64,000 nt of DNA from Thermococcus sp. 18S1 (GTDB lineage Archaea; Methanobacteriota_B; Thermococci; Thermococcales; Thermococcaceae), in assembly GCF_012027645.1 (NCBI RefSeq), contig NZ_SNUU01000001.1, forward strand, positions 1-64,000, read 5' to 3'. This document shows, in pieces, positions 53,443 through 60,869 of this stretch. The notes below the pieces were generated by a model. That model was not told the DNA's origin, ran no database searches, and saw only the letters and a list, made by a program, of their open reading frames with translations. Position numbers and translations under genes: made by a program. The first letter of the stretch is position 1, and every line of letters begins with the position of its first letter.

Positions 53443-54060
53443 CCGCATATACACATGGACGCCAAAAACCGGCCCGAGCCACAGGAGTGCTCCCGGAGGA
53501 AACGCCCCAACAAGGAAACCCAGAACCAGCCACAGAGCTGACACAACGGGTGAGACCCCTCTTAAAGCGTTTCTTGGCCTTTCAAATCGTCCGATGAGCA
53601 GAATCAGTGGGAATGCCAAGAAAACGTATTGCAACCCATCCGGATACGTCAAGGCCGATAGGGGAATCCACTCAAGCCCCGTCGAGATGAAGGTCTTATC
53701 CCTAAACTCCGCCCACTCAAAGAAAGTCATGCCGGCAAGGAACGAGAAAGTGAAGAGTGAAGGAACGTAGGTGTTAAGAGTGCTGTCCCCTGCAACCCAT
53801 TTGAGTGGATAGACTGTAAAGACATATATGAACCCAGACACCACAAGCAACGTCAATACCAGGTCCGAGATTCCCGGAGTATCTTTGGCATCTCCCCGCT
53901 CAGGGACGTTCCCTGTGACCAGTTTTATTGTTTTAAGGGCCCAGCTCACGAGGATGAAGAACAAGAGGGCCAGTATCAGCCAGATGTTCTCCTTGACTGG
54001 CGTGAGCAGATCGTTTAGGACTGGCATTGTGGCTTCAATCAGATTATGCTCTACTTCCAC
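53428..54060 (-). CDS. Unknown polytopic membrane protein
   Basis: About 210 residues with five or six hydrophobic segments (IWLILALLFFILVSWAL, LVLTLLVVSGFIYVFTVY, SLFTFSFLAGMTFFEW, LQYVFLAFPLILLIG, ALWLVLGFLVGAF). GTG 54,060 follows GGTGGTG and is preferred to an upstream frame extension that would overlap the divergent gene. No family recognised. Confidence 0.7.
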   Translation of the reverse strand: MEVEHNLIEATMPVLNDLLTPVKENIWLILALLFFILVSWALKTIKLVTGNVPERGDAKDTPGISDLVLTLLVVSGFIYVFTVYPLKWVAGDSTLNTYVPSLFTFSFLAGMTFFEWAEFRDKTFISTGLEWIPLSALTYPDGLQYVFLAFPLILLIGRFERPRNALRGVSPVVSALWLVLGFLVGAFPPGALLWLGPVFGVHVYMRLRPF

Positions 54061-54193
54061 ACCACCACCGCGGAAAAGTACGTTTGGAGCCTTAAATATA
54101 TTTCTCCCAAATAGAGTAAAAAAAGTGCAGCGGGTGTTAGCATGCAAAATTTCGAAACGCTGGATTTTTAAAGGGCAAGTTGAGAGGGAAACC

Positions 54194-54781
54194 ATGCTCG
54201 GGATAATCCTGGCCTTCCCAGAAAAGCGGTGGGAAAACTACACCCTCCCCGTTGCGGATGAGCCGGTTGTTAAGCTCACCGAGAACCGTCTCTTAATGGG
54301 CAAGAGGATAGACGGAGTCATGACGGTGGTCAGGAAGGACAAGCTCAGGACTTATTCCCTCCACGTCTCGAATCCACTTCCCGTTGCCGCGAGGAGCAGG
54401 ATGGAAGCCCTCCTGAAAGTCCTCCCCGGGGAGCCGTTCTTCCTGGCTGAAGGCAACATGCCGCTGATAATGCCCTTCCTCGTGAACTACATGACCGGGC
54501 TCTTCTACGAGAACGAGCCGGAGGCGCTGATACCAGTTTGGAAGGACGGGACGGCCGAGGTCACGCATGCGGTTTACGAGCCCGAGGCGCTGGAAGACGC
54601 GATAAACACCGCCCTCGCCGAGGGTTACAGGAGTCTGAGCAGGATAACCGAGTTCCTCGACTATGAACCTCTATCCATTGAGGAGCTTGCGAAGAGGAAC
54701 CCCAAGGTGACGCTCAGTTTCTTCAGGGTGAAGAACTCTCTCGACGTTAGGTTCGCGGCCGAGACCCTCGGAAAGCTGTAG
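54194..54781 (+). CDS. MobA-like nucleotidyltransferase homologue with altered motifs
   Basis: 195 residues. The overall layout follows MobA/NTP-transferase proteins: LGIILA start, LPVADEPVVKL, PFFLAEGNMPLIMPFLVNYM, ALIPVWKDGTAEVTHAVYEPEAL, and a closing SFFRVKNSLDVRFA. The nucleotide loop GGxSxRMGxxK is replaced by FPEKRWENYTLP, and the metal-binding D of the CDMP motif reads N in EGNMP. It may have lost catalysis or changed role. The fold call is moderately sure, the function is not. Confidence 0.65.
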   Translation: MLGIILAFPEKRWENYTLPVADEPVVKLTENRLLMGKRIDGVMTVVRKDKLRTYSLHVSNPLPVAARSRMEALLKVLPGEPFFLAEGNMPLIMPFLVNYMTGLFYENEPEALIPVWKDGTAEVTHAVYEPEALEDAINTALAEGYRSLSRITEFLDYEPLSIEELAKRNPKVTLSFFRVKNSLDVRFAAETLGKL

Positions 54782-54824
54782 GGGCAAAATCCGATTGGAA
54801 ATTTTTCAAAACCGTGTAAGAAGG

Positions 54825-54832
54825 CTTAAATA
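54825..54832 (+). promoter_or_regulatory. TATA box of the secreted-protein gene
   Basis: CTTAAATA, with expected initiation near 54,853 and thus a leader of about 57 nt, long for this organism. Confidence 0.5.
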
Positions 54833-54861
54833 GTGTAAAGCATACAATAGACTACGGGTAG

Positions 54862-54883
54862 GAGCCCAGAAGTTCTTCTGCTC
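54862..54883 (+). promoter_or_regulatory. Leader hairpin before the secreted-protein gene
   Basis: GAG-CC-CAGAAG and CTTCTG-CTC pair across the leader with a 2-nt bulge. The hairpin ends about 12 nt before the GGAG ribosome site at 54,897-54,900. It may stabilise the message or affect translation. Confidence 0.4.
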
Positions 54884-54909
54884 GGTTCGGACCAAAAGGA
54901 GAGATTTGT

Positions 54910-55941
54910 ATGAAAAAAGTTTTGAGCGCAGCGTTATCGCTGCTCATACTGTTCAGTTTGGTGGCAGTGTTAGGGCCGCCGTCGGTTTCCGCAAAGCCCC
55001 TAACGAATTACAACGTGCTGATTCTAAAGAACTCTGACGCATGGGGCTCGCCCAGCGTTGAAAACACTCTTACAAACATGAGTATCCCCTACGACGTCAT
55101 GACAAGCACCGAACTCCAGAACAAAACGGCTCAGGACCTCATAGGTGCGTACGATATGATCATCATCGTCAGCGATCAGGGGCAGCAGTTTTACAACGAG
55201 ATAGGCCCGCAGATGGGCAAGCTTGAGGAGTACGTGAAAGCCGGAAAGGTTCTCGAAATCCACGCCGCCAACTGGGGATGGGGCGGTGGATTGTGGACCA
55301 CGCCACTCCCTGGAGGTGTAGAGATAAAGAAGAGCTATTCAAACCACGACTACGTACTCGCCAACAACACGACGCTCACCAGCAGCTACGCAAGCCACGG
55401 CTACTTCGTTGGTCTTCCGGCGAACGCCGAGATAATCACCGTCCAGGCACCCACGGGAACCCCTGACAACACCAGGCCAAGCACCGCGACGTACACCTTC
55501 GGAAATGGCAGGGTCTTTGTTACGGGACTGACCATAGAATTCAGCGTCGCAAGAAAGGGGCCCGAATGGGAATCGTTCTACAGGGAGATTATCATGGACA
55601 ACCTCGGATATTCCTCAATAGTGCTTCCTCCGAAGGCGCCGGTTCAGAGGGGAATAGACGTGATGCTCTTCAACTTCTACTACTACATCCAGTACCACAG
55701 GGCTCTCGATGAATACAACGTGCTCTATACTGAGGCCGTGGAAGGGGGAATGGACAACGAGACACTGGGGATAGCCCAGATTCAGAACTCAACCGCTGCG
55801 GAGTACTATGCCAACGCAAGCCAGTACGGACCGGTCGTTTCCAACTTCCCGAGGATCTACATCTTCATAGATCTGAGAAAGGCAGCGCTTCACCAGAAAC
55901 AGGCGGTAGGGGTACTTGAAGAGGCGATGGCGGACTGGTGA
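54910..55941 (+). CDS. Secreted protein with class I glutamine-amidotransferase-like fold, function unknown
   Basis: 343 residues. A signal peptide (LSAALSLLILFSLVAVLGPP) is followed by an alpha/beta domain that resembles GATase-like ThuA/DUF4350 proteins (NYNVLILKNSDAWGSPSVEN, YDMIIIVSDQGQQFYN, LEEYVKAGKVLEIHAANWGWG, GRVFVTGLTIEFS). A helical C-terminal part of about 110 residues follows (NFYYYIQYHRALDEYNVLYTE, ALHQKQAVGVLEEAM). No C-terminal anchor is seen, so it may be released. GGAG precedes ATG 54,910. Role unknown. Confidence 0.75.
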   Translation: MKKVLSAALSLLILFSLVAVLGPPSVSAKPLTNYNVLILKNSDAWGSPSVENTLTNMSIPYDVMTSTELQNKTAQDLIGAYDMIIIVSDQGQQFYNEIGPQMGKLEEYVKAGKVLEIHAANWGWGGGLWTTPLPGGVEIKKSYSNHDYVLANNTTLTSSYASHGYFVGLPANAEIITVQAPTGTPDNTRPSTATYTFGNGRVFVTGLTIEFSVARKGPEWESFYREIIMDNLGYSSIVLPPKAPVQRGIDVMLFNFYYYIQYHRALDEYNVLYTEAVEGGMDNETLGIAQIQNSTAAEYYANASQYGPVVSNFPRIYIFIDLRKAALHQKQAVGVLEEAMADW

Positions 55942-55946
55942 CGCCA

Positions 55947-56465
55947 TCACCCCAAATCTATTGCTTTTCTTACCCTGTCAGCTACCAAAACCGCCAGGGC
56001 AGCTTTTATAACATCCACGGGAATGAAGGGCAGCACCCCGAGCGTGAAGGCACTTTCAAAGTCCCCGTTCATAAACAAGCCGAGCCTGAGCCAGCCCAGG
56101 AGATAGATGACCGCGATGCCGCCCAGGGAGCCCGCGAGCATACCCGTTTTTTTCTCCGTCTTTTCCGTTAGGTATCCCGCTATGAAGGCAGCTATCGGGA
56201 ATGCGACTATATAGCCCCCGGTCGGCCCGTAGAGAACGGCGAAGCCGCCCTGAAGGCCCGCAAACACGGGAATTCCAACCGCGCCCATGACCACGTAAGC
56301 GAGCTGGCTTAAAAAGCCGAGCCTGGCACCGAGGACGAGCCCCCCAAGGAGAACGAACAGAACCTGAAGCGTTATCGGAACTGGACCTATGGGGATACTT
56401 ATTTGAGCACCAACCGCCGTCAGGGCGGCGAAGAGAGCCGCAAACGCCACGTCTTTACTGTGCAT
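55947..56465 (-). CDS. bioY: Biotin transporter S component BioY
   Basis: 172 residues, six membrane helices, typical BioY: AALFAALTAVGAQISIPIGPVPITLQ, YGPTGGYIVAF and the C-terminal FIPVDVIKAALAVLVA. It binds biotin for uptake with the EcfA/EcfT module encoded divergently at 57,301-58,850. A palindromic site lies between this gene and the BirA-like gene. Confidence 0.93.
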   Translation of the reverse strand: MHSKDVAFAALFAALTAVGAQISIPIGPVPITLQVLFVLLGGLVLGARLGFLSQLAYVVMGAVGIPVFAGLQGGFAVLYGPTGGYIVAFPIAAFIAGYLTEKTEKKTGMLAGSLGGIAVIYLLGWLRLGLFMNGDFESAFTLGVLPFIPVDVIKAALAVLVADRVRKAIDLG

Positions 56466-56498
56466 TCTGCCACCCCCTTTCAGTCACCCGCAGGCGGA

Positions 56499-56527
56499 CG
56501 TTAATCTTTAAAATGTTTTAGTTAACG
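56499..56527. promoter_or_regulatory. Candidate biotin operator in the bioY/birA-like divergent promoter
   Basis: CGTTAAT (56,499-56,505) and GTTAACG (56,521-56,527) are inverted arms with one mismatch, 15 bp apart. BirA operators are known as two inverted arms with a 14-16 bp spacer. The spacer CTTTAAAATGTTTTA can serve as TATA box in both directions, so bound regulator would block both promoters. Confidence 0.6.
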
Positions 56528-56534
56528 AAATTCG

Positions 56535-57335
56535 ATGGCCATGAGGGGACTCATCAGGGACAGCAGGGTTAAGAGGGGCATCCTTGACATGCTCCGAAGG
56601 GGTGAGAGGGTATCCGGCGACACCATAGCGGTGGAGCTGGGCGTGTCCAGGGTTGCTATATGGAAGCACGTGAGGGAGCTGACCGCCCTCGGCTACACCA
56701 TAGACTCCTCCAGGAAGGGCTATATGCTCCTCTCTGAGCCCGGGGAGCCGTACCCATGGGAGCTGGACGTGAGGAGTTACTACGTTCTGAGAACGCCATC
56801 GACCATGGACGTTGCAGGGAAGCTCGCGGAGGAGGGGGAGCCGGGAGGGACGTTCGTCATAGCCAGGGAGCAGACATCGGGCAGGGGACGCAGGGGGAGC
56901 CGCTGGGAATCCAGGAGGGGAGGACTGTACTTCTCCGTTATCCTCCGGCCCGATATGCGGCTGGCGGATGTTTCCGGGCTGGTGCCCCCGACGCTCGACG
57001 CGATTGTTCGGACACTGTCCCGCTATGGAATCGAAGCGGAGCGGCAGGAATGCGGGGTCTACGTGGAGGGGAGAAAGATGGCCGGCGTGCTGGTGGAGGC
57101 CGCCGGTGAGCTGGATATGGTGAGGTACGCCGTCATAGGGGTCGGCCTCAACGTCTCCAATCCCGTGCCGGCGGGCGCGGCCTCGGTTGCTGAGATACTT
57201 GGGGACGCACCGTCCCTCCTTGAGGTTTCCAGGGTTCTGTTCGGCGAGCTCATGGACTCACTGGGAACTTTTTTAAATTCCCGGACGGAAGTGGAAAGCG
57301 ATGCTGAGGGTGGAAAACGTCTGGCACGTCTATGA
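56535..57335 (+). CDS. BirA-like biotin regulator lacking the ligase catalytic motif and C-terminal domain
   Basis: 266 residues. The N-terminal winged helix (GDTIAVELGVSRVAIWKHVREL) is the BirA DNA-binding domain. The biotin-ligase-like core keeps TSGRGRRGSRW, GGLYFSVILRP and KMAGVLVEA. The KWPND motif, with its catalytic lysine, is replaced by RQECG, and the STN motif reads STM. The family's C-terminal SH3-like domain of about 45 residues is absent. It is thus probably a biotin-sensing repressor, not a ligase. ATG 56,535 or 56,541 follow the TATA directly, suggesting a leaderless message. It overlaps ecfA by 35 bp. Confidence 0.82.
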   Translation: MAMRGLIRDSRVKRGILDMLRRGERVSGDTIAVELGVSRVAIWKHVRELTALGYTIDSSRKGYMLLSEPGEPYPWELDVRSYYVLRTPSTMDVAGKLAEEGEPGGTFVIAREQTSGRGRRGSRWESRRGGLYFSVILRPDMRLADVSGLVPPTLDAIVRTLSRYGIEAERQECGVYVEGRKMAGVLVEAAGELDMVRYAVIGVGLNVSNPVPAGAASVAEILGDAPSLLEVSRVLFGELMDSLGTFLNSRTEVESDAEGGKRLARL

Positions 57336-58092
57336 GACCGGTAGGGAAGCCCTGAAGGGCGTAAGTTTCGAGATGGGGGAGGAGATAGTCGCGTTAGTTG
57401 GCCCCAACGGGAGCGGAAAAACCACCCTCGCGAAGCACCTCAACGGCCTCCTGAAGCCCACGCGGGGCAGGGTGACGGTGGACGGTATGGACACGCGCGA
57501 ACACACCGTCGCCGAGCTGAGCATGAAGGTGGGCTACGTCTTCCAGAACCCCGAGCACATGTTCTTCGAGGAGAACGTGTTCCGCGAGGTTGCATTCGGG
57601 CCGCGGAACCTCGGGCTGAGCGAGGAGGAGATTGAAGAGAGGGTTCGGTGGGCGCTGAGGGCGGTCAATCTGGAGGGCTACTTGGAGAGGACACCGTACT
57701 CGATGAGCGGCGGCGAGAAGCAGAGGCTGGCGATAGCCTGCGTCCTGGCGATGAAGCCGAAGTACCTCATCCTGGACGAACCAACGACCGGACTGGACGC
57801 GAGGAGTTCCTCCAGTGTCGTCGATGCTGTGAGGAAGCTCCGTTCCGAGGGGCACGGGATACTGCTCATAACCCATGATATGGATCTGGTTCTGGAGCTG
57901 GCCGAGAGGGTCCTCCTGCTGCACGACGGCAGAAAGGTCTTCGATGGCCCCGTGGAGGAGTTCTTCTCGCTTGAGCTCCACGATTTCGGACTTGAGAAGC
58001 CAGAACTTCTCAGGATAAGCGAGGGCGCGGGAGTGGGCTTCGTGAGAAGCGTTCGTGAGCTGGTTGATGCCCTAGCGGGTGGTGCGGTATGA
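57301..58092 (+). CDS. ecfA: ECF transporter ATPase (BioM/EcfA)
   Basis: 263 residues. ABC ATPase with Walker A GPNGSGKTTL, Q-loop FQNPEHMFFE (typical of ECF type), signature MSGGEKQR, Walker B LILDEPTTGLD and switch ITHD. It energises biotin uptake with EcfT and BioY. A TATA-like TTTTTTAAAT at about 57,269 inside the upstream gene may give it its own transcript. Confidence 0.95.
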   Translation: MLRVENVWHVYETGREALKGVSFEMGEEIVALVGPNGSGKTTLAKHLNGLLKPTRGRVTVDGMDTREHTVAELSMKVGYVFQNPEHMFFEENVFREVAFGPRNLGLSEEEIEERVRWALRAVNLEGYLERTPYSMSGGEKQRLAIACVLAMKPKYLILDEPTTGLDARSSSSVVDAVRKLRSEGHGILLITHDMDLVLELAERVLLLHDGRKVFDGPVEEFFSLELHDFGLEKPELLRISEGAGVGFVRSVRELVDALAGGAV

Positions 58093-58850
58093 TATACCCG
58101 TTCTACACGGAGAAGAGCTCTCCGCTGCACTCCCTCGACCCCAGGGTCAAGATAATCGGAACAATCGCCGGGATAGCGGCGATTATGCTGTACAACGACC
58201 CCAAAATCCTGATACCCCTGTTCTTCGCTTTCCTGCTCGTCGGAAGGCTCCTCGGCGGGGTGGAGATACGGGAGCAGATAAAGCTCCTCAAACCCCTCCT
58301 GCCGATAGTCATCATAACCCTCGTGGTGTGGCCGATTATCTATGAGCCGAGGCTCAAGGGACTGCTCTTCGGCGTTTCTTTCGCCATGAGGCTGCTCACG
58401 TTTGCGCTGATAACGTTCCTCCTGCTGATGACGACAACCCAGCGCGACCTGATACTGGGTTTCGTGAGGCTGGGCATGCCCTACGAGTTCGGTCTGACGA
58501 TCTCAATAGCCCTCCGCTACATTCCAACACTCTACGTGCTGTCCAGAAACATAACCGATGCCCAGAGGAGCCGCGGCTGGGAAGTCGAGAAGGGGAATCT
58601 CCTGGTGAGGGCAAAGAAGATGACCGCCGTTCTCATCCCCCTGCTAGTTGCCTCCCTCAAAACCGCCCACGAGCTGAGCATAGCCCTAGAAAGCCGCGCC
58701 CTCGGTGCCACCAAGAAAAGGACGTTTCTCCATGATATCGAAATGACGGGTAAGGACTACGCGGCCACTCTAGTGGTCCTGCTGCTCTTTGCACTGGCGC
58801 TCTACGTCCGCTACGGCCTTGGGTTGGGACATATAAGCATATACGGTTAG
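58089..58850 (+). CDS. ecfT: ECF transporter transmembrane coupling protein (BioN/EcfT)
   Basis: 253 residues with about five membrane helices. The two coupling helices carry Ala-Arg-Gly-type motifs: TDAQRSRGWEVE and ALESRALGAT, the second with R-A in place of R-G. It starts in the ecfA stop (ATGA). It transmits ATPase motion to BioY. Its stop overlaps the convergent gene by 4 bp. Confidence 0.93.
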   Translation: MIYPFYTEKSSPLHSLDPRVKIIGTIAGIAAIMLYNDPKILIPLFFAFLLVGRLLGGVEIREQIKLLKPLLPIVIITLVVWPIIYEPRLKGLLFGVSFAMRLLTFALITFLLLMTTTQRDLILGFVRLGMPYEFGLTISIALRYIPTLYVLSRNITDAQRSRGWEVEKGNLLVRAKKMTAVLIPLLVASLKTAHELSIALESRALGATKKRTFLHDIEMTGKDYAATLVVLLLFALALYVRYGLGLGHISIYG

Positions 58851-59482
58851 AGAAGGGGCTTTACCAGGGAGTCTATCGGTATCGAGTGGTCACCCACGGC
58901 GGAGACGTAGTCGGGAGGTGCCTTAAGGACGGTCATGTTGAGCCTGTAGTGACCGCGGTAGGAGGTGGTTCTCAGAACGGCCAGCGCCTCGAATATCTCA
59001 GGAAGGTCATAGAGGCGCCTGAATTCTCCGGGGAGGTCGAGTTCGTTGAGCTCTATGGTAGTGTGTCCAAGAACCAAGATGAGCCCCTTTCTGTTAACCA
59101 GTTTCCGAACCTCCACTATTCCCTCGGCGGAGCGGTTGAGAAGCGCCGGAAAGAGCGAGACCACCACGAGAGAGCCATCCTCAACGACGTTGAGCGCTTG
59201 GAGGAGCTCCTCAACGGAGTAGACGTTGCCTGCGTACAGGTTGGAAACGTCCTCAGCTATGCGCTTCAGAACCTTGACGGAAAACGACGCTCCAGGACCG
59301 ATATGATAGACAGGGCCGTTCTCAAGGGAGTTTGCAACGAGGTGGTACAGAAAAGCAGTTTCGGCCAGCTCGTCGGTCGAGATTATCCCGGCTAGGCTCC
59401 CCTCGCTGAGGCCGAAGGGGAACCCCTCGAAGGGCTTCACCTCCCTGGATTGGAGCTCGGCCGGTTTGAAGAACATAGGCAT
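58847..59482 (-). CDS. RecA-fold protein without a P-loop, unknown function
   Basis: About 211 residues. The order of elements resembles RadB/KaiC-like RecA folds: FGLSEGSLAGIISTDELAETAFLYHLVANSL, SLVVVSLFPALL in the Walker B position, KLVNRKGLILVLGHTT. The Walker A segment (GxxGxGKT) is missing and reads STDELAETA. A TATA box 23-32 bp upstream of ATG 59,482 suggests a leaderless message. Possibly a non-catalytic RecA-like partner; the fold is only a pattern-based guess. Confidence 0.6.
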   Translation of the reverse strand: MPMFFKPAELQSREVKPFEGFPFGLSEGSLAGIISTDELAETAFLYHLVANSLENGPVYHIGPGASFSVKVLKRIAEDVSNLYAGNVYSVEELLQALNVVEDGSLVVVSLFPALLNRSAEGIVEVRKLVNRKGLILVLGHTTIELNELDLPGEFRRLYDLPEIFEALAVLRTTSYRGHYRLNMTVLKAPPDYVSAVGDHSIPIDSLVKPLL

Positions 59483-59504
59483 CACATAGTTTAGCGCGCT
59501 GGGG

Positions 59505-59514
59505 ATATTTATAC
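59505..59514 (-). promoter_or_regulatory. TATA box of the RecA-fold gene
   Basis: GTATAAATAT on the minus strand, about 25 bp before ATG 59,482. Confidence 0.6.
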
Positions 59515-59542
59515 CTTACCCCAAACCAAAATAAAGAGAAAC

Positions 59543-59929
59543 TCAGAGCGCCGCGAGTGCGCCGATTGTGAATATTCCCAGGAACGCAAGGATTCCCATC
59601 ACAAGGATGGCTATAATCCCGGAAAGTAACCACGCCAGGAAGGCTCTAATCCAGTCAGTATCGAACACCGCCTTAATGACCCATATGCTGGTTATGAACG
59701 CAGCGATAGGGCCAAGGGGTCCCAGAACCGCTCCGACCAGAGCGCCAACGATGGCCGCTAGGATGCCCCCACCGAGTATTGCGATCATTGCCTTCCCTAT
59801 CGAGGCGTTCTGGATTCCAATCAGCTTCGCCGCCATCCACAGGAACAGCGCTGCTATGAAGAGCGCCAGCAGGAAGCCCAGTATCATCGCGGCGCCCATA
59901 CCAAAAACCATCGCAGGTCCGTACGGCAT
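59543..59929 (-). CDS. Small four-TM membrane protein, unknown
   Basis: About 128 residues, nearly all hydrophobic: MVFGMGAAMILGFLLALFIAAL, AMIAILGGGILAAIVGALVGAVLG, PIAAFITSIWVIKAVF and LSGIIAILVMGILAFLGIF. ATG 59,929 follows GGGGTGATGG; the frame open further upstream would overlap the divergent DUF63 gene and lacks a ribosome site. No function assigned. Confidence 0.75.
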   Translation of the reverse strand: MPYGPAMVFGMGAAMILGFLLALFIAALFLWMAAKLIGIQNASIGKAMIAILGGGILAAIVGALVGAVLGPLGPIAAFITSIWVIKAVFDTDWIRAFLAWLLSGIIAILVMGILAFLGIFTIGALAAL

Positions 59930-60033
59930 TCCATCACCCCTTACATTTTTAAAATCCCACCGTTTATCAGCTTTTCTTTTTTGTTCCCAAAAGACCTTTA
60001 AACCGGAAGGGAGACTCACCCTGGGGGAGAAAG

Positions 60034-60840
60034 ATGCTGGAATCACTGTGGAACGAACTGTGGGGGTTCATATACAAATACTTCTGGGAACCGATGTTCA
60101 CGAGGAGCGGCTACAACCCGATTAACACGCTCGTGTATGCACTCATGCTCGGCTTTGGTGCCATATATACCTATAGGTATATACTGAAACCCCTCAAGAT
60201 CAAAATCGACAGAACGCTCTTCATCGCGGTCACCCTGATGGTCGTCTTCGGATCCACCGTGAGGGCCCTCGTCGATGGAGGCATACTCCCCCAGAATCCC
60301 CTGATACTCACGCCGGGAATTTTCTTCACCACGTTCTTCATAATGCTGCCCGCCATAGTTCTGGACGCAAAGCTGAAAACCTACCCGAAGCTGACCTTCG
60401 GCTGGGGAGCACTCCTGGCACTGTGGGCGAACTATTTGCTGGTCACCCACGCAAAGAGCTGGGAGCCCTACGGGCTGACGCTCCTTCACACCTTTGTATC
60501 GTGGATTCCGGCGCTACTGATATACAAGTACAGACCCTTTGACAGGCTCTATCTCTACGCGGTTTTAGCGCACCTCTACGACATGGGATCAACGGTCGTT
60601 GCCATACACTTCTACGGCTACCGCGAGGTTCACTGGCTTGAGAACATCCTGGTCCAGCACTTTGGAGCGTACTTCTACTACCCGTGGATAACCTTCATCC
60701 TCGTGATAGTCTACTACGGTCTCCAGAAGCTCATAGATGATGAAGAGGAAAGAAGGCTCTGGTATCTCATGGTCTACGTCCTCGGTCTGGGGCCGGCCAT
60801 CAGGGACCCGGCCCAGCTGGTGCTCCAGATAGGGGGCTGA
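60034..60840 (+). CDS. DUF63 family integral membrane protein
   Basis: 268 residues with about seven membrane helices. The start YKYFWEPMFTRSGYNPINTLVYAL and the middle LYAVLAHLYDMGSTVVAIHF match the archaeal DUF63 family. Function is not known for the family. GGGGGAG precedes ATG 60,034. It is convergent with the helicase gene 29 bp away. Confidence 0.88.
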   Translation: MLESLWNELWGFIYKYFWEPMFTRSGYNPINTLVYALMLGFGAIYTYRYILKPLKIKIDRTLFIAVTLMVVFGSTVRALVDGGILPQNPLILTPGIFFTTFFIMLPAIVLDAKLKTYPKLTFGWGALLALWANYLLVTHAKSWEPYGLTLLHTFVSWIPALLIYKYRPFDRLYLYAVLAHLYDMGSTVVAIHFYGYREVHWLENILVQHFGAYFYYPWITFILVIVYYGLQKLIDDEEERRLWYLMVYVLGLGPAIRDPAQLVLQIGG

Positions 60841-60869
60841 GCATCAGCCCGGCCCCTTCCTCCTACCGT

